This document shows positions 5,640 through 11,242 of a DNA stretch of 11,242 nt, piece after piece. The notes under the pieces are model-generated. The model searched no databases and was not told where the DNA came from. It worked only from the letters and a program-made list of their open reading frames with translations. The stretch is taken from assembly GCA_964472875.1 (NCBI GenBank), contig CAYYMD010000068.1:1-11242 (forward strand), written 5' to 3'. The DNA comes from CAYYMD01 sp964472875. Its GTDB lineage: Bacteria > Planctomycetota > Phycisphaerae > SM23-33. Both the position numbers and the translations under genes were made by a program. Within the stretch, counting starts at the first letter, position 1, and the number at the start of each line of letters is the position of its first letter.

Positions 5640-7094
5640 ATGTTCGGCTGGCTTAGAAAATTAGCATCGAAAAGCAGGACGGCCCGGGGCGGCCCGATGT
5701 TCCTGCGCGGCAGGTTCGACTCGGCCCAGACCACGGCGGACAACCGCCGCCACTGGGCCAACGCCGACAACCTCTCGGCCGACGCGGCGGCCTCGCCGCA
5801 GGTCCGCCGCACCCTCCGCAACCGCGCCCGCTACGAGGTGGCCAACAACTCCTACGCACGCGGAATCGTCCTTACACTGGCCAACGACGTCATCGGCACC
5901 GGCCCGCGTCTGCAGATGCTCACCGAAAAGGGCGAGACTAACCGCCGGATAGAGACGGAGTTCATGGCCTGGTCGAAGGAGATTGACCTGCCGGGCAAGT
6001 TGCGGACGCTGCGGGTGGCGCGTGCACAGGACGGCGAGGCGTTCGCGGTCCTGTTCAGCAATCCCCGGCTGGAATGCCCTGTTCGCCTGGACCTTCGCCT
6101 CATCGAGGCCGACCAGGTGACAACGCCCAATTTGCTGACGACCGTCAAGACGGCGGTGGACGGCATCGTCCTGGACGCCGACGGCAATCCCGTGGAGTAC
6201 CACGTCCTGAAGGAACATCCCGGCGGTAAGGGGGCCGCCCTTACGGCCGATTACGACCGCGTGGCGGCCGAGGCGATGATTCACTGGTTCCGCTCCGACA
6301 GGCCCGGCCAGAACCGCGGCCTGCCGGACATACTTCCGGCGCTTCCGCTGTTCGCCCAGTTGCGGCGCTACACTCTGGCGGTGATAGCGGCGGCCGAGTC
6401 GGCGGCCAACATAGCGATATTCATGAAGACCGCCGCGCCGCCCAGCGGCGAAGCCGCCGAGGTCGAGCCGATGGCCACCATGGAGTTCGAGCCGAACATG
6501 GCCGTCTTCGGCCCGGAGGGCTGGGAGCCGTCGCAGATACGCGCCGAGCAGCCGGCCACCGGCTACGGCGAGTTCAAGCGGGAGATACTCAACGAGATAG
6601 CCCGGTGTCTGAACATGCCGTACAACATCGCGGCCTGCAACTCCTCCGGCTACAACTACGCCTCGGGTCGGCTTGACCACCAGACGTACTTCAAGAACAT
6701 CCGCGTGGAGCAGTCGCACATCGAGACGGTGGTGCTGGACCGGATATTCGCGGCCTGGCTGGCAGAGGCGGTGCGGGTGTTCGGCCTGGGCGGGCTGGAG
6801 AGTTTTCCGCACCAGTGGTTCTGGGACGGCCACGAGCACGTGGACCCTGCCAAGGAGGCCAAGGCCCAGGCGACGCGCCTGGCCGGCCACACCACCACGC
6901 TGGCCACCGAGTACGCCCGCGTGGGTCTGGACTGGGAGACGGAACTTCGCCAGCGGGCAAAGGAGAAGGCGCTGATGGATGAACTCGGCCTAAGCGCCGC
7001 AGAGTCACAGCCGGAGACAGGCGACGACGAGGATGAAGAAGACGAAAACAGCGAAGAAAGCCAAGAGCGGGAGGTGGAACATGCCGCGGCCTGA
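5640..7094 (+). CDS. Phage portal protein, lambda family
   Basis: A 484-residue protein resembling the lambda-type portal family (Phage_portal_2). The N-terminal signature is recognisable: DNLSADAAASPQVRRTLRNR, then YEVANNSYARGIVLTLANDV and IGTGPRLQM. The middle holds RLIEADQV and the region around IHWFRSDRPGQNRGLPDILP, and toward the C-terminus LNEIARCLNMPYNIA and NYASGRLD, all typical of the family. Twelve portal copies form the ring at the capsid vertex through which DNA enters and exits, and the ring docks the terminase. The C-terminus (about residues 460-484) is very acidic (DDEDEEDENSEESQ). ATG 5640 has GGGAAG upstream at 5629-5634. The last 14 bases overlap the protease-capsid gene, suggesting translational coupling. 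Length is normal for the family. Confidence 0.92.
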   Translation: MFGWLRKLASKSRTARGGPMFLRGRFDSAQTTADNRRHWANADNLSADAAASPQVRRTLRNRARYEVANNSYARGIVLTLANDVIGTGPRLQMLTEKGETNRRIETEFMAWSKEIDLPGKLRTLRVARAQDGEAFAVLFSNPRLECPVRLDLRLIEADQVTTPNLLTTVKTAVDGIVLDADGNPVEYHVLKEHPGGKGAALTADYDRVAAEAMIHWFRSDRPGQNRGLPDILPALPLFAQLRRYTLAVIAAAESAANIAIFMKTAAPPSGEAAEVEPMATMEFEPNMAVFGPEGWEPSQIRAEQPATGYGEFKREILNEIARCLNMPYNIAACNSSGYNYASGRLDHQTYFKNIRVEQSHIETVVLDRIFAAWLAEAVRVFGLGGLESFPHQWFWDGHEHVDPAKEAKAQATRLAGHTTTLATEYARVGLDWETELRQRAKEKALMDELGLSAAESQPETGDDEDEEDENSEESQEREVEHAAA

Positions 7095-9144
7095 AGAACA
7101 ACCGGACTTTGTGACCATGACGGCAACGGCGACCATCGAGGCGGCCGCGGATCCCGGCGCGCCGGGACTGCCGCGGTTCAGGATGGTGGCCTACACGGGC
7201 GGGCTGATGCGGATAGCGGGCTTCCCGCGGCCGGTGGTTGTGGACCTGGCCGGCCTGGAGATACCCGACCAGAACCTGCCCATACGCCTTGACCACCAGA
7301 GACGCCAGGGCGTCGGCCACACCAAGAGGGTGGTCATCGAGGGCGGTGCCCTGGTGGCAGAGGGCCTCATCAGCCGCGACACGTCGTGGGCACGCGACGT
7401 GGCCAGAAGCGGTGCCAACGGCTTCCCCTGGAAGGCCAGCATCGGCGCGGCGGTCGTGGAGGCGGACTTCGTCCCGGCCGGCGGGACGGTTCAGGTAAAC
7501 GGCAGAACGTTCAGCGGACCGGTGCACGTGGTGCGCCGGGCGGTTCTTAAGGAAATAAGTTTCGTGGATTCGGGGGCCGACGTTAACACCTCGGCCCGCA
7601 TAGCAGCGAAGGAGAAAGAAGCAATGACCGACAAAGACGTCAAAGACAGCGAACAGCAGAAGGTACAGGAAGAACAGGAAAATTTCAGGGACACAGAACA
7701 GCAAGAGCCGAAGCAGGATCCCCAACAGGACGCGGAACGGCAGGACTCGGTCGAGGCGGACGGGTCCGGCAGCGGCGAAGTCCAGGCGGCGGCGGTTGAG
7801 GGCACGGAGGCCCGCGCCGCCGCCGAGGCGGTAACGGACATGCGGACACAGGCCGCGGCGGAGCAGAAGCGCATCGCTGCGGTCCGCAAGGTCTGCGGCG
7901 ACGAGCACCCGGACATCGCGGCCCGGGCGATAGGCGAGGGCTGGGACGCCACGCGGTGCGAGCTGGAGGTCCTGCGGGCCTCGCGGCCCAAGGCGCCTGC
8001 GGCCCACGTTCCGGACAACACCATAGACGGGACGGTCCTGGAGGCCGCCTGCATGCTCTCGGGCGAGCTGGGCGACGCGGAAAAACTTCACGACGAAAAG
8101 ACCCTGACCACCGCCGACAGGCGCTTCAGCGGCGGCATAGGTCTCCAGGAGCTGCTTCTGGAGGCGGCGTGGGCCAACGGCTACACCGGCAGGAACTTCC
8201 GCGACAGCCGCCAGGTGCTCCGCTTCGCCTTCGGCCGGGATTTGCAGGCGGCGTTCTCGACGGTGGACGTCGGCGGGATACTCTCGAACGTGGCCAACAA
8301 GTTCCTGCTTGAGGGCTTTTACAGCGTCGAGCGGACGTGGCGGAACATCTGCGCGGTCCGCAACGTCAGCGACTTCAAGACGGTGACCAGTTACCGGCTG
8401 GTCGGGGCCGACCAGTACGAGCCGGTGGCGCCCGGAGGCGAGCTGAAGCACGGTACGCTGGGGGAGGAGTCCTACACCAACAAGGCCGACACGCACGGCC
8501 TGATGCTGTCTGTGGACCGGCGGGACATCATCAACGACGACCTGGGCGCTATCACCACCGTCCCGCGGAAGCTCGGTCGGGGAAGCGGGCTGAAGATTAA
8601 CGACGTGTTCTGGGGCGTGTTCATGAACAACTCGTCGTTCTTCAAGACGGCCAACAAGAACTACATCACCGGTGCGGGCACGGCCCTGTCCATCGACGGG
8701 CTGACCCAGGCGGAGGTGAAGTTCATGGACCAGGTGGACTCCGAGGGCAAGCCCATCGGAGTGATGCCGGCGATACTGCTGGTTCCCACGGCCCTGTCGG
8801 CCATGGGCACCCAGCTCTACAAGTCGCTGGAGATACGCGACACCGCCGCCGACACGAAGTACCCGGTGTCCAACCCGCACCAGGGCAAGTTCCGCGCGGA
8901 GGTCAGCCGTTACCTCTCCAACGCGGCCTATACCGGCAACAGCGCAAAGGCGTGGTATCTGCTGGCCGACCCGCAGGACCTGCCGGTCATCGAGGTGGCG
9001 TTCCTCAACGGCCAGGAGTCGCCCACCATCGAGACGGCCGAGGCGGACTTCAACGTCCTGGGCGTGCAGATGCGGGGCTACCACGACTTCGGTTGTGCTC
9101 TGCAGGATCCCCGCGGCGGACTTAAAAGCAAGGGCGAAGCATAG
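7081..9144 (+). CDS. Fused prohead protease, scaffold-like linker and major capsid protein
   Basis: A 687-residue polyprotein. Residues 1-175 look like an HK97/Mu-type prohead serine protease: RLDH (His72), then PWKASIGA (Ser120) and the closing LKEISFVDSGAD. Residues 180-290 are Gln/Glu-rich, then Ala-rich helix, like a scaffold or delta domain. Residues from about 310 on resemble a Mu gpT-like HK97-fold major capsid protein (DVGGILSNVANKFLLEGF, ADTHGLMLSVDRRDIINDD, and a terminal GYHDFGCALQDPRGG). The protease would free the capsid subunit and digest scaffold during head maturation. Start 7081 is chosen because GGAGG at 7070-7074 lies six bases upstream; an earlier in-frame ATG at 7033 is deep inside the portal gene. 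An internal ATG at 7624 with AGGAG (7610-7614) could yield a separate 506-residue scaffold-capsid product, much as Nu3 lies within lambda gene C. No stop separates the parts. Confidence 0.88.
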   Translation: MPRPEEQPDFVTMTATATIEAAADPGAPGLPRFRMVAYTGGLMRIAGFPRPVVVDLAGLEIPDQNLPIRLDHQRRQGVGHTKRVVIEGGALVAEGLISRDTSWARDVARSGANGFPWKASIGAAVVEADFVPAGGTVQVNGRTFSGPVHVVRRAVLKEISFVDSGADVNTSARIAAKEKEAMTDKDVKDSEQQKVQEEQENFRDTEQQEPKQDPQQDAERQDSVEADGSGSGEVQAAAVEGTEARAAAEAVTDMRTQAAAEQKRIAAVRKVCGDEHPDIAARAIGEGWDATRCELEVLRASRPKAPAAHVPDNTIDGTVLEAACMLSGELGDAEKLHDEKTLTTADRRFSGGIGLQELLLEAAWANGYTGRNFRDSRQVLRFAFGRDLQAAFSTVDVGGILSNVANKFLLEGFYSVERTWRNICAVRNVSDFKTVTSYRLVGADQYEPVAPGGELKHGTLGEESYTNKADTHGLMLSVDRRDIINDDLGAITTVPRKLGRGSGLKINDVFWGVFMNNSSFFKTANKNYITGAGTALSIDGLTQAEVKFMDQVDSEGKPIGVMPAILLVPTALSAMGTQLYKSLEIRDTAADTKYPVSNPHQGKFRAEVSRYLSNAAYTGNSAKAWYLLADPQDLPVIEVAFLNGQESPTIETAEADFNVLGVQMRGYHDFGCALQDPRGGLKSKGEA
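7610..7626 (+). promoter_or_regulatory. Candidate internal ribosome binding site and start within the protease-capsid ORF
   Basis: AGGAG at 7610-7614 is followed nine bases later by an in-frame ATG at 7624, exactly at the boundary between the protease domain (ends near SFVDSGADVNTSAR) and the Gln/Glu-rich scaffold-like segment (MTDKDVKDSEQQ). This placement suggests that a protease-free scaffold-capsid protein can be made in excess of the fusion. It is a sequence-based inference; A-rich runs can mimic such sites by chance. Confidence 0.5.
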
Positions 9145-9152
9145 CGACATTG

Positions 9153-9186
9153 CGGAATTCGGAATTCTGAATTCGGATTACGGATT
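9153..9186. repeat. Short degenerate GAATTCGG/GGATTACGG tandem repeat
   Basis: The gap between the capsid and decoration genes contains about four imperfect copies of a 9-10 base unit (GGAATTC, GGAATTCTG, AATTCGGATTA, CGGATT). It is AT-rich against very GC-rich neighbours. Similar GGATT/GAATTC tandem tracts are scattered in many Planctomycetota and other environmental genomes and give peptides such as IRNPNSEFRIPQ when read through. This is recalled pattern knowledge, not a search. Confidence 0.6.
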
Positions 9187-9215
9187 GAACGGTAACAAAG
9201 ACAGGAGATTTTGAG

Positions 9216-9557
9216 ATGCCAACTGCGACATACATTCAAGACGGAAAGGCGATCGACTACACGCCCGGTACGGACGTGGCTTCGGGAGCCGTGGTGGTAC
9301 AGGGCGACCTTATCGCCGTGGCCACCAGGCCCATAGCGGCCAATACGCTCGGTTCCCTTGTGGCTTCGGGCGTGTTCGAGTTCCCCAAGCCGACAGGCGT
9401 GGGCGAGGCGATAGCGGCCGGGGCGAAGGTCTACTGGGACGTGGCCGACCAGGTCGCCAAGACCGACGACGAGACCGGTGCCAACAAGCTGCTGGGCAAG
9501 ACCGTAGCGGCTGCCGGCGACAACGACGAGACCGTCCGCGTCCGCCTGAGCCAATAG
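9216..9557 (+). CDS. Capsid decoration (cement) protein, DUF2190 family
   Basis: A 113-residue protein with AGGAG at 9203-9207, eight bases before the ATG. It starts with ATYIQDGKAIDYTPGTDVAS, followed by VVVQGDLIAVATRPIAAN, and ends with LLGKTVAAAGDNDETVRVRL. This is the DUF2190 pattern: a small beta-rich protein with a GD-then-V-then-I core and a terminal LG...A..GD..V.VRL. Members with known role sit on the outside of HK97-fold capsids and stabilise them, as gpD does in lambda. The position right after the major capsid gene fits. Six bases separate its stop from the next start. The function is from family knowledge; nothing unusual is seen in length or codon use. Confidence 0.85.
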   Translation: MPTATYIQDGKAIDYTPGTDVASGAVVVQGDLIAVATRPIAANTLGSLVASGVFEFPKPTGVGEAIAAGAKVYWDVADQVAKTDDETGANKLLGKTVAAAGDNDETVRVRLSQ

Positions 9558-9563
9558 CGAACC

Positions 9564-9947
9564 ATGACTGACCTTCTCGAACAGGGCGCTTCGTGGCTGG
9601 ACCGGATGCGGGTAAAGCACGCATCGCGGACCGTTCTCTACGGCCGCGGGACCGAGTCGGTGGAAGTTGCGGCCACGCTGGGCCGGACCGACTACGAGGT
9701 CACCGACGAGTACGGCGCTACTGTCCGGGCCGTGGCGACGGATTTTTTGATAGCGGCCGAGGACCTGGTCCTGGGCGGCCGGGTGAGCCTGCCGGCCCCG
9801 GGCGACAGCATACGCGTGACGTTCGGTTCGGACGTGCTGGTCTTCGAGGTGATGGACCTGGGCGGGTCGGGCCATTACCGCCCGGCCGGTCCGCACAGGA
9901 AGACGCTGCGAATCCACGCCAGGCAGGTCGACAGGGAGCAGGCGTAA
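9564..9947 (+). CDS. Head-tail joining (head closure) protein
   Basis: A 127-residue protein. It opens with DLLEQGASWLDRMRVKHASRTVLYGRG, then VEVAATLGRTDYEV, a DFLIAAEDL segment, a PAPGDSIRVTF turn and an ending TLRIHARQVDREQA. This order (amphipathic N-terminal helix, RG strand, DFL....L, P..GD.I, C-terminal RIH) is the one seen in small head-completion or joining proteins of siphophage and myophage head modules, which close the portal channel after packaging and provide the tail docking surface. The start ATG comes six bases after the previous stop and has no clear Shine-Dalgarno, so coupling to upstream translation is likely. The stop TAA shares one base with the next ATG (TAATG). Confidence 0.72.
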   Translation: MTDLLEQGASWLDRMRVKHASRTVLYGRGTESVEVAATLGRTDYEVTDEYGATVRAVATDFLIAAEDLVLGGRVSLPAPGDSIRVTFGSDVLVFEVMDLGGSGHYRPAGPHRKTLRIHARQVDREQA

Positions 9948-10198
9948 TGTGCGACGACGAAAAGCAGTACGAGCGGTTCTGCAAGGGCCAGTTCGCCTCC
10001 ATCCACGCCAAGCTCGACCGGCTGGACGAGGCGGTCCGCGGCAACGGGCGGGACGGGATAAACGTCCGCCTGGACCGCCTGGAGACGAAGGTCCGCAACC
10101 GCACGCGCCTGAACTGGCTGGTGATCGGGGCGGTGGTGGTCCTGGCCGTCCAGCGCGCGTGGGAGCTTGCGGCGGAACTAATCGAGGCGGGAACTTAA
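9947..10198 (+). CDS. Small coiled-coil membrane protein
   Basis: An 83-residue protein whose ATG (9947) overlaps the previous stop as TAATG; GGGAG lies about ten bases upstream. Residues 14-50 form a likely coiled coil with two heptad-like stretches (HAKLDRLDEAV and NVRLDRLETKV) separated by a GNGRDG loop. Residues 54-68 are one transmembrane segment (LNWLVIGAVVVLAV), and a short amphipathic tail follows. The layout (cytoplasmic coil, GNGRxG, single membrane helix near the C-terminus) is common in phage proteins of unknown role and somewhat like XhlA or holin-associated proteins. A lysis or membrane-anchoring function is possible but not shown. It is unusual inside a block of head genes. Confidence 0.75.
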   Translation: MCDDEKQYERFCKGQFASIHAKLDRLDEAVRGNGRDGINVRLDRLETKVRNRTRLNWLVIGAVVVLAVQRAWELAAELIEAGT

Positions 10199-10201
10199 GA
10201 C

Positions 10202-10594
10202 ATGGCGAACAAAAAAGTATATGCCGGTTCTGCCGACCTGGTCTTCGACGAGGACAGCGGCGCCCTTCTGGTCAAGATAGGCGACGCGGAGATTAACATC
10301 GACCCTGCCGAAAAGACCCTTCTGTTGCTGGCCACGGTGACGGTGGACGACACCGCCGACGGCAAGACGCTGGAGACGCTGCTGGGTTCGGCTTTGCCCG
10401 CGGAGTTGAAGTTGCTGACGCTGGTGCCGGCCGCCTCGGGCGTCCGCTGGGCGATGAGCGCCGCGCCGGATTCAAGCGGCCCGTGGCTGCCCCAGAGCGG
10501 CGTGGAGCTTCAGACACTGAAGGCCGCCGCCGACGCTCTTAAGTTCAACACCGCCTCGGGCACCGCAGAGATGATGGTCGTCTGCGAAGGATAG
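10202..10594 (+). CDS. Probable virion structural protein of unknown function
   Basis: A 130-residue protein I do not recognise. It starts three bases after the preceding stop with no strong ribosome binding site. The sequence alternates beta-prone and Ala/Leu-rich parts: ADLVFDEDSGALLVKIGDAE, then EKTLLLLATVTVDDTADG, then VRWAMSAAPDSSGPWLP and a closing ASGTAEMMVVCEG. It has no signal peptide or membrane segment. Its place between head-completion genes and a tail-fibre-like gene, in the same direction and tight spacing, suggests a virion component such as a tail or fibre-associated protein. One Cys is present, near the C-terminus. Confidence 0.6.
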   Translation: MANKKVYAGSADLVFDEDSGALLVKIGDAEINIDPAEKTLLLLATVTVDDTADGKTLETLLGSALPAELKLLTLVPAASGVRWAMSAAPDSSGPWLPQSGVELQTLKAAADALKFNTASGTAEMMVVCEG

Positions 10595-10598
10595 CGAC

Positions 10599-11242
10599 GT
10601 GAGAAGACTACCGCACGAGCAGAACACCGACACCAAACTCGCCGAGGGAACCGGCGAAGAGGTCTCCGCGGCCCAGGCCGGGGCCGCGCACACGCACGCC
10701 CAGGGCGACGGCAGCGACCACGCGGACGTGATGGCCAATACGCTTGGCATCGGGCGCGTCGCCAAGCCCGCGGGCATGGTGAGGATGGTCTCGATTACCG
10801 AGAGCGGGAATATCGGCGGAAGCGCCAGGTCCACCACCGGGTATATCGGCATCCGATGGTGGGACGGCACGGTGGAGATTGTCGGCGACGGGGTGGTCGA
10901 CAATAACCAGTCATGGAGCAAGGCCGTGCCGTCGTGGTCGTCTGCGTGGAGCGGCCATGCGCCTAAAGAGATATTCATGTGGTCGGCCACGGGGGCGGCG
11001 GACCCGACGCAGAGCGGAGACTTGTACTACCTGTATTGTCCCGATAACTCTCTCGTCTCGCTGGACGTAAGCGACCTGGCGGCAATGGCCCTTATATATT
11101 GTGATAATAACCTGCTCACCTCGCTGGACGTGAGCGGCCTGGCGTCATTAGGCAAGTTATACTGTCAAGGCAACTCCCTTGTCACGCTGGACGTGAGCGG
11201 CCTGGCGTCGTTTGACCGCCTGATGTGCCAGAACAACTCTCT
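10599..11242 (+). CDS. Partial tail-fibre-like protein with Cys-containing LRRs
   Basis: Open at the right edge; 214 codons are visible without a stop. It starts at GTG 10599, four bases after the previous stop, with AAGGA at 10587-10591. Residues 31-44 read HTHAQGDGSDHADV, a motif often seen near the N-terminus of phage tail fibres and other virion appendages. Residues 60-135 contain beta-rich sequence (GYIGIRWWDGTVEIVGDG, then APKEIFMWSA). From residue 140 on, 21-residue LRRs begin: Cys at 147, 168, 189 and 210, each followed by xxNxL and then LDVS. This is a different LRR class from the 24-residue array at 3473-4588. A receptor-binding role is inferred. The array continues beyond the window, so length and C-terminus are unknown. 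Confidence 0.8.
   Translation, partial: MRRLPHEQNTDTKLAEGTGEEVSAAQAGAAHTHAQGDGSDHADVMANTLGIGRVAKPAGMVRMVSITESGNIGGSARSTTGYIGIRWWDGTVEIVGDGVVDNNQSWSKAVPSWSSAWSGHAPKEIFMWSATGAADPTQSGDLYYLYCPDNSLVSLDVSDLAAMALIYCDNNLLTSLDVSGLASLGKLYCQGNSLVTLDVSGLASFDRLMCQNNS
11037..11242 (+). repeat. 63-base coding repeat encoding 21-residue LRRs
   Basis: Three full units (from 11037, 11100 and 11163) and a partial fourth (from 11226) each begin with a Cys codon and contain a CTGGACGTGAGCGGCCTGGC core (first copy slightly changed). Conserved positions are the Cys, Asn, LDVS and spaced Leu; the residues next to Cys and Asn vary. It is cut by the window end. Confidence 0.85.

Noticed and set aside
6691..9150. 819-codon minus-strand frame opposite portal and capsid genes
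   Set aside because: High third-position GC on the + strand keeps the antisense frame open. The + strand has recognised portal, protease and capsid signatures.

Overview
The window looks like the packaging and head-assembly end of the late operon of a tailed double-stranded DNA phage or prophage. All genes I accept lie on the + strand. Most are GC-rich and tightly packed, with starts and stops that overlap or nearly touch. The likely host is a diderm bacterium with an exosortase (PEP-CTERM) sorting system. Planctomycetota or a related environmental lineage fits best: one gene carries a PEP-CTERM tail, coding GC is high, and a short GAATTCGG-type repeat occurs between two genes. This host call is inference. 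No integrase, lysogeny gene or host marker is present, so prophage and free phage cannot be told apart.

Layout. 43-2549: a small terminase-like HTH protein, then a GpA-type large terminase whose N-terminus carries a second copy of the same HTH-like domain. 2552-2743: a 63-residue NrdR-like zinc ribbon protein. 2744-5410: an AT-richer island that breaks the usual terminase-joiner-portal order. It holds a hairpin-rich leader, a secreted leucine-rich-repeat (LRR) protein with a PEP-CTERM anchor, about 350 bases without a convincing gene, and a strong intrinsic terminator. 5429-10594: a gpW-position small protein, a lambda-type portal, a fused prohead protease / scaffold-like / major capsid ORF, a DUF2190-type decoration protein, a head-tail joining protein, a small coiled-coil membrane protein and an unknown probable virion protein. 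10599-end: a partial tail-fibre-like protein with a phage HTHAQGDGSDHADV motif followed by Cys-containing 21-residue LRRs, open at the right edge.

How it works together. The terminase genes package DNA through the portal into a shell made from the protease-capsid polyprotein, which is then stabilised by the DUF2190 protein and closed by the joining protein. The LRR-PEP-CTERM gene has no obvious virion role. Its signal peptide and sorting tail predict delivery to the host surface, and its separate leader, terminator and base composition resemble a phage moron (an accessory cargo gene). Its 16 LRR copies are almost invariant except at the exposed positions of the beta-strand, which looks like a diversifiable binding surface. 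With the second, unrelated LRR array in the tail-like gene, the window holds two LRR recognition proteins in one phage late region. This is the most interesting feature of the window.
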